Source of the DNA: an uncultured bacterium
GTDB lineage: Bacteria; Bacteroidota; Bacteroidia; Chitinophagales; Chitinophagaceae
Assembly (NCBI GenBank): GCA_903826405.1
Contig: CAIKEH010000011.1
Location: forward strand, 21,763-85,762
Length of the DNA: 64,000 nt
Direction: 5' to 3'
The translations under genes were made by a program, and so were the position numbers. Numbering within the stretch: the first letter of the stretch is position 1; every line of letters starts with the position of its first letter. This document shows positions 9,354 through 18,611 of the stretch, piece by piece. The notes under the pieces were generated by a model. It ran no database searches and had not been told where the DNA came from. It saw nothing but the letters and a program-made list of their open reading frames with translations.

Positions 9354-11051
9354 ATGTTTCGTTGTACCACAGCAGCATTCTCTCTTTGCTTGGTCTTCTT
9401 CATGTTCAATTCTCCTGCCGTATCACAATACTCCAGGCAGCTCATCATCTTAAAAGACAAGAACGGCTCACCCTACTCCTTTAATGCCCCATCGGCGTAT
9501 CTGTCACCGAAGGCCATAGAACGCAGGACCAGATTCAACATCCCGTTGGACAGTACCGACCTTCCCGTTAATCCCGTCTATCTGGACAGTATCAAGCATG
9601 CGGGGGCTGTAACCATCCTGAATGTATCCAAATGGCTGAACCAGGTGCTCATACGCACGACGGATGCCGCCGCGCTGGACAAAATTTCCAGAATGCCTTT
9701 CGTGAAGATCGCGGAACCACTTGCTAACCGCCCATTAACTCCAACGATCCGGATGGATAAATTCAATGAGCTCCTGACTGATGTTTTACAACAAGCGAAC
9801 ACAATACAGGCAGTTAATACCAACAGCATAAATTACGGAAACAGCTTCGCCCAGATCCATATGCATGAAGGAGAATTTCTTCACGACCAGGGCTACCTTG
9901 GAGAAGGGATGACCATTGCCGTTCTCGACGGCGGATTCAATAGCTATCTAACGAATCCAGGGTTTGATAGTATTCGGAACAACAACCAGATACTGGGAAC
10001 CTGGGACTATGTGGATAATGAAAGTTCCGTTAATGAAGACCATCCACATGGTTCTGAATGCCTGTCTATCATGGCGGGAAATTTTCCGGGTTACCTGGTC
10101 GGAACCGCACCTCATGCGAAATACTGGCTTTTCAGAACTGAAGATGCGAACAGCGAATATCCAGTAGAAGAACAGAACTGGGCCGCCGCCATGGAACAGG
10201 CGGATAGCCTTGGAGTTGATCTGGTGACCTCTTCTCTCGGCTATTCGACTTTCAGCGACCCGACCTTCAACCATGCCTATGCGGACATGAATGGTCATAC
10301 GACGATAGTCACCCGTGCTGCCGAATTGGCGGTGAAAAAAGGAATGATCGTCACCAATAGTGCAGGAAACGAAGGGAACCATACATGGAAATATATTGTC
10401 GCACCCGCCGACGGGGAGAATGTTCTAACCATCGGGGCTATCGACCTGAATAAGGTGGTTGCTCCGTTTTCCAGTTTCGGACCAACATCTGATGGAAGAG
10501 TAAAACCTGATGTGACTTCCTTAGGGCTGGGCACCTTTCTCATTGGGACTTCTGGCAATATCATCAAAGGTAACGGAACATCTTTCTCCAACCCCAATCT
10601 GGCGGGCTTGATCACCTGCCTTTGGCAGGCCTTCCCCGAATTCAGTAACAAGGAGATACTGAATGCAGTGAAGAAAAGTTCAAATCAATACTCCACTCCA
10701 GACGAACGGGTCGGCTATGGGATACCTGATTTCAAAATAGCACATGACCTGCTGAAGAATGAAAGGATCCGGCGTCAAGCGGAAAAAGTATTGGGGAATG
10801 ATGACATCAAGGTATTCCCCAATCCAGTTGTGGACAGGCTGACCATTTTATTCAAAGCAATCAGATCTGGAAGTATCGATGTCCAACTGATCGACGCAAG
10901 CGGGAGAATGCTTCAGAGCAGGGTTCAGGACGTTCTGGGTACGCAGATCAGTATCATTCAACTGGATGGACTCACGATCATCCCACATGGCACATATTAT
11001 CTGCGCTATCGATCAGGTGATCAGCATGGAACGATCAGGCTGGTAAAGTAA
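9354..11051 (+). CDS. S8 family subtilisin-like serine protease with T9SS C-terminal sorting domain
   Basis: A secreted endopeptidase of 565 residues. It has an N-terminal signal peptide (about residues 1-24), a short prodomain, and a peptidase S8 domain with the catalytic triad Asp192 (AVLDGGFN), His232 (HPHGSECL) and Ser410 (GNGTSFSNPNLAG). The oxyanion Asn339 is in TNSAGNEG. The last 80 residues, starting KVFPNPVVDRLTI and ending in YYLRYRSGDQ..IRLVK, are a type A T9SS sorting domain, which directs export across the outer membrane and removal by the sortase-like PorU. The gene is 3 bp downstream of a lipoprotein. Its 3' end overlaps the convergent methyltransferase gene by 17 bp. Confidence 0.93.
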   Translation: MFRCTTAAFSLCLVFFMFNSPAVSQYSRQLIILKDKNGSPYSFNAPSAYLSPKAIERRTRFNIPLDSTDLPVNPVYLDSIKHAGAVTILNVSKWLNQVLIRTTDAAALDKISRMPFVKIAEPLANRPLTPTIRMDKFNELLTDVLQQANTIQAVNTNSINYGNSFAQIHMHEGEFLHDQGYLGEGMTIAVLDGGFNSYLTNPGFDSIRNNNQILGTWDYVDNESSVNEDHPHGSECLSIMAGNFPGYLVGTAPHAKYWLFRTEDANSEYPVEEQNWAAAMEQADSLGVDLVTSSLGYSTFSDPTFNHAYADMNGHTTIVTRAAELAVKKGMIVTNSAGNEGNHTWKYIVAPADGENVLTIGAIDLNKVVAPFSSFGPTSDGRVKPDVTSLGLGTFLIGTSGNIIKGNGTSFSNPNLAGLITCLWQAFPEFSNKEILNAVKKSSNQYSTPDERVGYGIPDFKIAHDLLKNERIRRQAEKVLGNDDIKVFPNPVVDRLTILFKAIRSGSIDVQLIDASGRMLQSRVQDVLGTQISIIQLDGLTIIPHGTYYLRYRSGDQHGTIRLVK

Positions 11052-12213
11052 ATAGTGCAGCATACATGGTATCCGCTGTCTCTGTATATCCTTTCAGCAG
11101 TGAAGACTTCACCAAGCGCAGTCCGGTTAAAGCCTGCAACGCTTCTGCCTGCTCCTCATTCTCCTGTCGGAATACAGAGCAGGTGATATACAGAAAATAC
11201 CCTCCCGGCTTCACTCCTTCTGCCGCATGATGAGCTATAGACAACTGACGCTTAACCTGATGATCCATCCGTTTTGTGTCGAAAAATCGCAGCCACTCCG
11301 GATTTCTACCCCAAGTACCAGAACCAGTACAAGGAACATCTGCAATAACCAGATCAAAGCGACCCCTGTATTCCGGCACATTCCGCTTCTCCAGGTCTGC
11401 AACCAGGATATTTTGCGACTGGAGACCAGCAGACTGGAACCTCTTTTCCAAATTGATCAATATCGAAGTCCTGATGTCTGAAACAGACAACCGGCATCCA
11501 GGGAATCGATCATACAACATCAAAGATTTTCCTCCACTTCCCGCACAACAATCCCAGATTTCAAAAGACTTCTGGTCCGAAATCACCTCTACCAATAATT
11601 CAGATACCCGCTGTGAACTCAGATCCTGCACAACCAATTCAAGATCGGTTGAAGAAATGGAATTCAAGTCAAACCCATTGGGTAGGCGAATGGTATCAGG
11701 TGAAAGGATCTCGTAATGGACAAGCAACTTATCCAAACGTTCCTGAATTTTTTGGTGATTGCCTGGTCGGATCCTCACGAAAAGCGATGGTTGTTGCAGA
11801 TGAGAAGTGACGAACGCATCGCTTTCGATACCTTCACTGATCAGATCCGAATGTGGAAAAATTTGTCGTGGATTGAAATCAGCAAATCGCTCTTTTACCT
11901 TGATCAATTTTTCCCGAAGAGGGCGCTCTATATTTTCAGCCCATTCAGGATCCAAGGTCGTCAAGGCACTGTCAGCCACAGCATTCATTAAAAAAAGTCC
12001 TGCCAGGATATTATTCAAGATACTTTCCTGCTGCAGCGAAAAGCCCATTCGGAAGTAGGCGTAGCAGAATCCCAGAATCGACCTGCGATCCCGACTACCA
12101 TGCTTTTTATGTTCTCGGAAATATTGTCGTGCATACTCGGGAAAAGGCAACTTCCCATCATAATCCGCCAGAAGTAACTCCGCAGTATGTATATGTGTTT
12201 GAACGATGGACAT
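11035..12213 (-). CDS. RsmB/NOP-family RNA (cytosine-5) methyltransferase
   Basis: A SAM-dependent RNA m5C methyltransferase, likely acting on rRNA. The C-terminal half contains the SAM-binding motif DCCAGSGGKSLML, motif IV DVPCTGSGTWGRNPEW and motif VI ITCSVFRQENEEQ. The cysteines in motifs IV and VI are the product-release and catalytic residues in the family. The N-terminal 150 residues are helical and lack a recognisable NusB-like fold. At 392 residues it is shorter than E. coli RsmB. The exact target (C967 or another site) cannot be read. Its end overlaps the subtilase gene tail to tail. Confidence 0.9.
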   Translation of the reverse strand: MSIVQTHIHTAELLLADYDGKLPFPEYARQYFREHKKHGSRDRRSILGFCYAYFRMGFSLQQESILNNILAGLFLMNAVADSALTTLDPEWAENIERPLREKLIKVKERFADFNPRQIFPHSDLISEGIESDAFVTSHLQQPSLFVRIRPGNHQKIQERLDKLLVHYEILSPDTIRLPNGFDLNSISSTDLELVVQDLSSQRVSELLVEVISDQKSFEIWDCCAGSGGKSLMLYDRFPGCRLSVSDIRTSILINLEKRFQSAGLQSQNILVADLEKRNVPEYRGRFDLVIADVPCTGSGTWGRNPEWLRFFDTKRMDHQVKRQLSIAHHAAEGVKPGGYFLYITCSVFRQENEEQAEALQALTGLRLVKSSLLKGYTETADTMYAALFTLPA

Positions 12214-12248
12214 CCTGGGGATTGTAGGTACTTGTAGCCCGGTATGAT

Positions 12249-13478
12249 CTAAATTTCAAGCAGTGTTTTAACCGGATCCTTACCCATCAGCAAAAGTTCA
12301 GGGTTTTCCAGCAATTCCTTCACGCGCACCAGGAATCCCACACTTTCTCGACCATCGATTATCCGATGATCATAACTGAGTGCCAGGTACATCATCGGTC
12401 GAGCAACAATCTGCCCGCTCATGACAACAGCCCTTTCCTCTATCTTGTGCATGCCCAGGATAGCCGACTGTGGAATATTGATGATGGGTGTACTCATCAG
12501 CGATCCGAAAACACCTCCATTGGTTATCGTGAAAGTGCCTCCTTGCATTTCCTCAAGGCTGAGTTTGTTTTCTTTGGCCTTGGTTGCCAGTTCCACGACC
12601 TTCTTTTCTATTCCGGCCATGTCTAGGCTCTCTGCATTCCTGATGACCGGCACAACCAAGCCCTTGGGGGCAGAAACAGCAATGGATATATCACAATAAT
12701 CATGATAGATGATCTCATCGGAATCGATGTACGCATTCACGGCAGGCCATTCCTGCAGGGCAAAGCAGCATGCCTTGGTGAAGAAGCTCATGAATCCCAA
12801 ATTAACCCCGTGCAATTCTTTGAACTTATCCTTGTACCGGGCACGAGTATCCATGATACGACTCATGTCCACTTCGTTGAAAGTGGTGAGCATCGCCGTT
12901 GAGTTCTTGGCTTCCACCAACCTCCGCGAGATCGTCTTCCGGAGATTACTCATTTTATCCCGACGCTCATTTCGCGAAAATGCCACCGTTCCTGCTCTAC
13001 GGCCTGGAGAGGACAATGCATCCATGACATCCTGCTTCAGTATCTTACCACCGGAACCAGTAGGCTCAATAGAAACAGGATCTACCTTCTTGTCCGCAAT
13101 GATGGCGGCAGCTACCGGTGTAGCTTTGATATCGGCAGACACTGCATTCACAGGTGCAGTTCCAGATTCAGACTTCTCAACATTTTTGGACGGCACGGAC
13201 ACTAGCTCTTTGCTTATCGGGGCAGTAACACCTTCCGGCCTGACCGCCGTCTCATCTATCTGACAAGCGATATCACCGATCTTGAGGGTATCCCCTTCTT
13301 GGGCAAGTCTTTTGAGTTTGCCGGCCTTCTCAGCATTGATCTCGAATGTAGCCTTTTCACTTTCCAATTCGGCGATCACCTCATCTCTTTCCACCCAATC
13401 ACCTTCGTTTCTGAGCCATTTGATCAGAGTGACCTCGCTTATGGACTCCCCTATTGTCGGTACTTTGATGTCGATCAT
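12249..13478 (-). CDS. odhB: Dihydrolipoyllysine-residue succinyltransferase, E2 of 2-oxoglutarate dehydrogenase
   Basis: E2 passes the succinyl group from lipoamide to CoA in the TCA cycle. Domains in order: a lipoyl domain (residues 1-75) with the lipoylated Lys in [11 protein letters not shown]; an Ala/Pro/Val-rich linker; an E1/E3-binding domain around residues 120-155 ([13 protein letters not shown]); and the catalytic domain from about 170 with [15 protein letters not shown] and the active-site [11 protein letters not shown] near residue 375. The 409 residues are complete. It lies downstream of odhA on the same strand with a 121-bp gap that holds an inverted-repeat element. E3 (lipoamide dehydrogenase) is not in the window. 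Confidence 0.95.
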   Translation of the reverse strand: MIDIKVPTIGESISEVTLIKWLRNEGDWVERDEVIAELESEKATFEINAEKAGKLKRLAQEGDTLKIGDIACQIDETAVRPEGVTAPISKELVSVPSKNVEKSESGTAPVNAVSADIKATPVAAAIIADKKVDPVSIEPTGSGGKILKQDVMDALSSPGRRAGTVAFSRNERRDKMSNLRKTISRRLVEAKNSTAMLTTFNEVDMSRIMDTRARYKDKFKELHGVNLGFMSFFTKACCFALQEWPAVNAYIDSDEIIYHDYCDISIAVSAPKGLVVPVIRNAESLDMAGIEKKVVELATKAKENKLSLEEMQGGTFTITNGGVFGSLMSTPIINIPQSAILGMHKIEERAVVMSGQIVARPMMYLALSYDHRIIDGRESVGFLVRVKELLENPELLLMGKDPVKTLLEI

Positions 13479-13490
13479 GTTTGAAAGTTA

Positions 13491-13597
13491 ATTCCGGATT
13501 CCGAACTCAGGATTTCTTTTACCATTTTTCTTTATGTCGTATGAGTCCTCAGACTCCTGTATTCCCTATCCGAAATTCGTGTTTCGGAATTCGGAAT
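13491..13597. repeat. Small inverted-repeat element between odhB and odhA
   Basis: ATTCCGGATTCCGAA at 13491-13505 is the reverse complement, with 14 of 15 matches, of TTCGGAATTCGGAAT at 13583-13597. Inside, a 5-bp dyad GAGTC/GACTC with a 4-nt loop lies near 13542-13555, and CCGAAA/TTTCGG forms a further hairpin at 13570-13587. The 107-bp unit fills the gap between the two genes of the complex. It could be a MITE-like remnant or a strong RNA structure between the cistrons. Confidence 0.45.
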
Positions 13598-13599
13598 AA

Positions 13600-16350
13600 T
13601 TATATCCCGAAGGCGGTTTGCACGATCTCCGCTTGCTCCTGCGCATGCACTTTTGCATATCCGGTTGCTGTAGAGGCACTGGGCTGCCTCCCAATGATCC
13701 CAAATGGGAAAGTCTTCAGGTTCAACTGCAAAAAAGAAGCAGCGCCCATGTTCAGAGGCTCTTCCTGCACCCAGAACCAAATGGCTTTGCCATACTTTTC
13801 CCGGGTATCGGCGAGTTGCTTCGCGGGCAATGGGTACAACTGTTCCAATCTAACGATCGCCGTATCCTGGATCTGCTGGCTGCGTTGATATTCCACAAGA
13901 TCGAAATAGATCTTCCCACTGCAAAAAAGAACTTTCCTGACTTTGCCAGGATCTCCAATGGCAATATCATCGATCAGTTCCTGAAAACAGCCCTCCAGGA
14001 ATTCCGTTTTAAGCGAATGGCTTCCAGGATGCCGAAGATTTGCCTTTGGTGAGAAATTGACCAATGGTTTTCTGAATGGCCAAGTTTGTTGACGACGTAA
14101 AACATGGAACAAATTCGAAGCAGTAGTAACATTGGTTATGACCATGTTGTATTCGGCACACATCTGCAGGAACCTTTCCATACGGGCACTGCTGTGTTCA
14201 GGTCCCTGCCCTTCATACCCATGCGGCAACAGCATGACCAATCCGTTCATTCTATTCCATTTCTGCTCAGCAGATGAAATGAACTGATCGATGATGGTCT
14301 GTGCACCATTGCTGAAATCTCCAAACTGTGCTTCCCAAAGTACCAAGGCCTGTGGATTGGCAAGGGCATAGCCATATTCAAACCCCAGAACACCATATTC
14401 GCTCAAGAGTGAATTGTAAATATGGAATTTACCCTTGGCATTAGGGATGGCGCTCAAGCGACTATAATCTTCATCGGTATTCTCGTCCCTGAGTACGGCA
14501 TGTCGATGCGAGAAGGTTCCCCGCTTGACATCTTGCCCGCTCATTCGGACATCATTCCCTTCCAACATCAAACTGGCATAAGCCATCAACTCGGCAGTTG
14601 CCCAATCGACCTTGGACTCTTCTCTATATAACTTGATCTTGTCCTGAATTATCTTCTCAACCTTTCTCAAGGGCTTGAATTCAGAAGGCCAGGTCATCAA
14701 GGCATCAAAGCATTTTAGGAAATGCTCCTCATCGATCCCCGTGAGCGGCGAACGGATGAAATCTTCAGGCTTCGAACGCCTCAAACTCTTCCACTTGAGT
14801 TCAGGTTGCTGATATTGATAAGGCAAGGGATTTTGCTTGACCTCATCCAACCTCTCCTGAAGATCGGCCCAGAATTTCTTTTCCATATCCTTGGCCAATT
14901 CCCTGGCATCAGGTTCTCCATTCTCAAGAAGGTAACTGGTGTATACTTCCCTAGGATTCGGATGCTTCTCAATCAACTCATAAAGGTGCGGCTGCGTGAA
15001 TTTGGGATCATCACCCTCGTTATGACCATGCTTTCGATAGCAGACCATATCGATGAAAACATCTGAATTGAACTCCTGACGGTAACGTGTGGCTATCTCC
15101 ACGCATTTCACCACAGCCTCTGGATCATCACCGTTCACATGCATGACCGGAGCCTGAACCATGGCGGCCAAGGATGTACAATAATCAGCACTTCGTGCAT
15201 CGTCGAAATCCGTGGTAAATCCGATCTGGTTGTTTATGACGAAGTGAATGGTGCCTCCCGTGTAATATCCTTCGAGATTGCTCATTTGGAGCACTTCATA
15301 TACGACACCCTGCCCCGCTATTGATGAATCCCCATGTATGAGGATCGGAAGTATCTTGTCATAATCACTGCTGTACATGACATCAGCTTTGGCCCTCGAA
15401 AATCCTTCAACGACCGGATCCACTGCTTCAAGATGAGAAGGATTGGGCATCAACTTCAAGTGAATGGACCTTCCATTCAATGTCTGCACATTCGAACCAA
15501 ATCCCAGATGATATTTCACATCGCCACTACCCATGGTCTGGTCCGGAGTTGATTTGTCCTCAAATTCGGAGAATATCTGCTCATAGGTCTTTCCCATGAT
15601 GTTTGCCAATACACTTAACCGACCCCGGTGTGCCATTCCGATGACCACTTCCTCCACTTCATGATCGGCGGCAGTGGAAATGATGGCATCGAGTCCGGCA
15701 ATGGTGGTTTCTCCTCCTTCCAGGGAAAATCGTTTCTGCCCCACGTACTTGGTATGCAGGAATTTCTCGAACATCACACCCTGATTCAGTTTCTCCAGTA
15801 TACGCTTGCGCTTGGGCAAAGGCAACGGTTTGTTGAACTCCTGCTCCATCGCACGGGTAAGAAAATCAACCTTGACCTGGTTGCTGATGTACTTGAACTC
15901 TATACCCACATGGTGGGCATAGCATTGTTCCAAATGGGCAAGGATCTTTCCTAAGCGAACAGTTCCGAGTCCTATAAGGTTGCCAGCCTGGAATTCTTTC
16001 TCCAGATCTCCATCTTCCAGACCAAAAAAGGGGAGATCAAGATTGGCTCCCCGGTCTTTTCTTGGGCGAATGGGATTCGTGCGGGCAAGAAGATGACCTT
16101 TGTTCCTATAGCCAAGGATCAAGCGATATACAGCAAGTTCCTTCTTGATCTTATCCTTGTCCCCATTAGCCGAATCGGATGTGGGTTTATTATCAATTGA
16201 TGAAAAAGTAGCGGAATTGAGGGCATAATCAAATCCCTCAAAAAATTTCTGAAACTCCGGATCAACACTTGCCGGATCCATTGAAAAATCACGGTAAAGC
16301 TGTTCAATATAGGCCGGATGCGCACTAGAGATATAAGAAAAATCCTTCAT
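13600..16350 (-). CDS. odhA: 2-oxoglutarate dehydrogenase E1 component
   Basis: This thiamine-diphosphate enzyme decarboxylates 2-oxoglutarate and succinylates the lipoyl group of OdhB. It is a 916-residue E1o with the N-terminal E2-binding stretch (AHPAYIEQLYRDFSMDP), MAHRGRLSVLANIMGK near residue 250, GDSSIAGQGVVYEVLQM near residue 355, NGDDPEAVVKCVEIA with the ThDP region, RKHGHNEGDDP, and the C-terminal transketolase-like part with LLPHGYEGQGPEHSSAR. I place the start at ATG 16350 (MKDFSYISSAHPAY); the frame extends upstream only to a TTG at 16368. It pairs with odhB downstream. No extra acyltransferase domain as in mycobacterial OdhA is present. Confidence 0.95.
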   Translation of the reverse strand: MKDFSYISSAHPAYIEQLYRDFSMDPASVDPEFQKFFEGFDYALNSATFSSIDNKPTSDSANGDKDKIKKELAVYRLILGYRNKGHLLARTNPIRPRKDRGANLDLPFFGLEDGDLEKEFQAGNLIGLGTVRLGKILAHLEQCYAHHVGIEFKYISNQVKVDFLTRAMEQEFNKPLPLPKRKRILEKLNQGVMFEKFLHTKYVGQKRFSLEGGETTIAGLDAIISTAADHEVEEVVIGMAHRGRLSVLANIMGKTYEQIFSEFEDKSTPDQTMGSGDVKYHLGFGSNVQTLNGRSIHLKLMPNPSHLEAVDPVVEGFSRAKADVMYSSDYDKILPILIHGDSSIAGQGVVYEVLQMSNLEGYYTGGTIHFVINNQIGFTTDFDDARSADYCTSLAAMVQAPVMHVNGDDPEAVVKCVEIATRYRQEFNSDVFIDMVCYRKHGHNEGDDPKFTQPHLYELIEKHPNPREVYTSYLLENGEPDARELAKDMEKKFWADLQERLDEVKQNPLPYQYQQPELKWKSLRRSKPEDFIRSPLTGIDEEHFLKCFDALMTWPSEFKPLRKVEKIIQDKIKLYREESKVDWATAELMAYASLMLEGNDVRMSGQDVKRGTFSHRHAVLRDENTDEDYSRLSAIPNAKGKFHIYNSLLSEYGVLGFEYGYALANPQALVLWEAQFGDFSNGAQTIIDQFISSAEQKWNRMNGLVMLLPHGYEGQGPEHSSARMERFLQMCAEYNMVITNVTTASNLFHVLRRQQTWPFRKPLVNFSPKANLRHPGSHSLKTEFLEGCFQELIDDIAIGDPGKVRKVLFCSGKIYFDLVEYQRSQQIQDTAIVRLEQLYPLPAKQLADTREKYGKAIWFWVQEEPLNMGAASFLQLNLKTFPFGIIGRQPSASTATGYAKVHAQEQAEIVQTAFGI

Positions 16351-16538
16351 GGGTGAGGATGGTTTCAATTCAAGTCAAAGAGGAACAAATATCGTTCTTT
16401 ATACGGAAAACTAAAGCCAACCACTGAGAAATGACGCCATAAAAATGAATAAGGAAAGACCTTCAAAACAACCTCATACATCGGCATTACACGTTCGCAA
16501 GATCGCCTTCTCAAAGGGCTTTAAGGGAATTGATTAAA

Positions 16539-16570
16539 TTTGGTATTATCCCCTCACCGGCTTACCTTTG
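16539..16570 (+). promoter_or_regulatory. Promoter of rpsT, Bacteroidota type
   Basis: TTTG at 16539-16542 and TACCTTTG at 16563-16570 are 20 bp apart. This fits the TTTG-N19-21-TAnnTTTG consensus. The expected transcription start lies just past 16576, upstream of the rpsT ATG at 16598, and it rules out the in-frame ATG at 16568 as the true start. Confidence 0.7.
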
Positions 16571-16597
16571 CCGTCCTTAAAAGAAAAAGTACGCAAC

Positions 16598-16852
16598 ATG
16601 GCAAATCACAAGGCAACGAAGAAGGATGTACGCCAAGCTTCCAAACGCAGGGATAGAAATAGGTATTACGGGAAGACCACCCGGAATGCCATCAGAAATC
16701 TTAAAGCGTTGGGAACCAATAAAGAAGCCACAGAGAAACTGCCTGATGTTGTCAGCCAGATCGATAAACTCGTCAAGAGGGGTGTCATTCATAAGAATAA
16801 GGCCAGCAACCTGAAGAGTAGCCTAACCAAAAAAGTCAAGGCAATGGCCTGA
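16598..16852 (+). CDS. rpsT: 30S ribosomal protein S20
   Basis: S20 is a small basic helical-bundle protein that binds 16S rRNA in the body of the 30S subunit. The product of 84 residues starts MANHKATKKDVRQASKRR and ends NLKSSLTKKVKAMA; NRYYGKTTRNAIRNL is the typical middle part. An in-frame ATG 30 bp upstream would overlap the promoter, so ATG 16598 is used, giving the normal family length. A strong terminator follows 25 bp downstream, so the gene is monocistronic. Confidence 0.96.
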   Translation: MANHKATKKDVRQASKRRDRNRYYGKTTRNAIRNLKALGTNKEATEKLPDVVSQIDKLVKRGVIHKNKASNLKSSLTKKVKAMA

Positions 16853-16877
16853 ACGACCCCGCGTTCAACATAATTTG

Positions 16878-16907
16878 AACCGTTCCTCAAAGGGAACGGT
16901 TTTTTTA
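16878..16907 (+). terminator. Rho-independent terminator of rpsT
   Basis: A 9-bp stem, AACCGTTCC with GGAACGGTT around a 6-nt loop, is followed by a run of seven Ts. Confidence 0.92.
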
Positions 16908-17048
16908 TGTGCCTCACTTATCCATGTTCCCGCCTACCGAGTCAATCCCAATCGACATTTCATCTTGTTCAGAAAACAGATTAAACTTTGGAAAGCCGGA
17001 AACGTCAATCTATGGACAAGTATGTGTATCCATTCAACTATATCGATC

Positions 17049-17534
17049 ATGAAAAAGTATCACATCACAGCACTTTATCTTCTTTTGAGTAGCGCCCTTT
17101 TTGCACAAAAAACTGAAAAACAAGAAAACCTTAATCCCATAACAAAGGAAAAACGGGATTTGAGGCAGGATCAGAAAGACCTTAATGGCGATAGAAGAGA
17201 TATAAGGAGAGATGAAAAGGACATTAAAGTCGACAAACGCGATATCCGTAAGGATAACAGAAAACTCGCCAGAATGGAAAAAAAACTTCAAAAAGCCCTA
17301 TTAAATGGCAACAACGAAAAAGCCGAAGCACTCAGTGGTAAGATCAGAGTACTGAATGGCGATATCCATTACGATCGAAAAGATATCCGAAGTGACAAAA
17401 AAGACCTGACCGTCGATAAAAGAGATATCCGGAGAGACCGCAGGGATCGGTATCGGGATACCAAGGAAGTTCAAGCAAAAAACTTCAATCGAAGCCATGA
17501 GCATGCATTTCGCAGAGCATCTTGGCATCATTGA
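17049..17534 (+). CDS. Secreted protein of charged heptad repeats, unknown function
   Basis: A 161-residue protein with a signal peptide (residues 1-20, ending SALFAQ) and an extremely charged body. Two blocks of five heptads follow the pattern [KR][KR]D[IL]xxD: residues 35-69 (KRDLRQD, QKDLNGD, RRDIRRD, EKDIKVD, KRDIRKD) and residues 103-137 (NGDIHYD, RKDIRSD, KKDLTVD, KRDIRRD, RRDRYRD). They are joined by a Leu/Ala-rich segment (70-102). Each heptad has one hydrophobic residue, so a long single helix or a coiled hairpin with salt bridges is likely. I know of no functional assignment. ATG 17049 is used because it gives the signal peptide. A terminator follows. Confidence 0.8.
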   Translation: MKKYHITALYLLLSSALFAQKTEKQENLNPITKEKRDLRQDQKDLNGDRRDIRRDEKDIKVDKRDIRKDNRKLARMEKKLQKALLNGNNEKAEALSGKIRVLNGDIHYDRKDIRSDKKDLTVDKRDIRRDRRDRYRDTKEVQAKNFNRSHEHAFRRASWHH

Positions 17535-17558
17535 ATTTGGATCAGTAAAAATATTTAG

Positions 17559-17588
17559 GTAAGCCCGGCAAAGGGCTTCCTTTTTTTT
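17559..17588 (+). terminator. Rho-independent terminator
   Basis: A stem AAGCCC/GGGCTT with loop GGCAAA is followed by about eight Ts, 27 bp past the heptad-repeat gene. Confidence 0.8.
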
Positions 17589-17660
17589 GATCGGTCAACG
17601 AACACCCTAAGCGCGCTTACTAACCAGCTATCTCTTATCTTCATGACACAATAAGGAGTC

Positions 17661-18545
17661 ATGCGCAAGACGATCACTTTATTCCTACTCGGATTTCCCC
17701 TCTTTTGCCTAGCACAGAAAACGGATACCGTCATCCGCTATTTCAATGTCAATTTGGAATCCGACACGCGGGAAAACGCCCGATTTGTCGGCAAGGCATG
17801 GGAAGACAAAGGGATTTGGACTGCATATGTATTTGATGCATCAGCAAAACTGATCATGAAAGGACAATTCAAGGATCGAAATCTGAAGATCAAAGAAGGT
17901 CGATTCATATTTTTCCACGAAAACGGCAATGTGGACAAGATCGGGAACTATGAGAATACCATGAAAACCGGAACCTGGGTAAGCTATTACGAAAATGGGA
18001 ATCTGAAAGACTCCGTTCAATATGCAGAAAACGTAAAAAGAGGACTAGCGATCGGCTGGGACTTAAATGGCGCCAGAAGGTATGAAGGTAGGAATGAAAG
18101 CAGCCATCCGGAAGGCACCTGGACCTGGTTCCATGCAAACGGAACTGCTTCCACCAAAGAAGAATACATCAAGGGTAAACTAAGCAAACTAGATTGTTAC
18201 GATAGTACAGGTAAATTGACCGGTCACAACTGCAGCCTTTCCACTACGCCTACCATTAAAGGAAGATATGGCGGAATCCAGAAATACATCATCGATAGTC
18301 TTGTCTATCCAAAAGAAGGGTTGAAAAAAGGCCTGCAAGGCGCAGTTTCCCTGGAATTCACCCTGTCAAAAACGGGACAGCCCATGGATTTCAAAGTGAT
18401 CAGCACCCCCGACCCACTTCTTTCCGACGAAGTGATACACCTCATCAAAAGCGTCCCGGAATGGTATCCTGCTGTTGAACACAATGTGCCAGTTGATTAC
18501 ACTTTCAAACTATACGTACCGTTTGTGCTGCCCGAAACGTATTGA
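17661..18545 (+). CDS. YwqK/MORN-like repeat protein with C-terminal TonB domain
   Basis: A 294-residue exported protein with an N-terminal signal sequence (to about LFCLAQ, residue 19). Residues 65-190 contain successive MORN-like/YwqK repeats built on 'G.W..Y..NG.L....Y' (GRFIFFHENGNV, GTWVSYYENGNL, GTWTWFHANGT). Residues about 205-290 form a TonB C-terminal domain: YIIDSLVYPKEGLKKGLQG, SLEFTLSKTGQP and DEVIHLIKSVPEWYPA. TonB domains contact TonB-dependent outer-membrane receptors, but this protein lacks the usual inner-membrane anchor followed by a Pro-rich spacer, so it may not be a classic energiser. An AAGGAG sequence 4 bp before the ATG is unusual for this phylum. Confidence 0.8.
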   Translation: MRKTITLFLLGFPLFCLAQKTDTVIRYFNVNLESDTRENARFVGKAWEDKGIWTAYVFDASAKLIMKGQFKDRNLKIKEGRFIFFHENGNVDKIGNYENTMKTGTWVSYYENGNLKDSVQYAENVKRGLAIGWDLNGARRYEGRNESSHPEGTWTWFHANGTASTKEEYIKGKLSKLDCYDSTGKLTGHNCSLSTTPTIKGRYGGIQKYIIDSLVYPKEGLKKGLQGAVSLEFTLSKTGQPMDFKVISTPDPLLSDEVIHLIKSVPEWYPAVEHNVPVDYTFKLYVPFVLPETY

Positions 18546-18611
18546 CGAGAGAGCTTGCTTAGCCTTAAATATGGTGAAGTGGTGGAGCATTACAAATAGT
18601 CTGCAAAGCGC

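Noticed and set aside
12702..13263. Plus-strand frames of 66 and 184 codons antisense to odhB
   Set aside because: They mirror the E2 coding sequence; the reading is low-complexity and no family matches.
16568..16597. Upstream in-frame ATG for rpsT
   Set aside because: It overlaps the -7 promoter element and would add residues not found in S20; ATG 16598 gives the standard protein.
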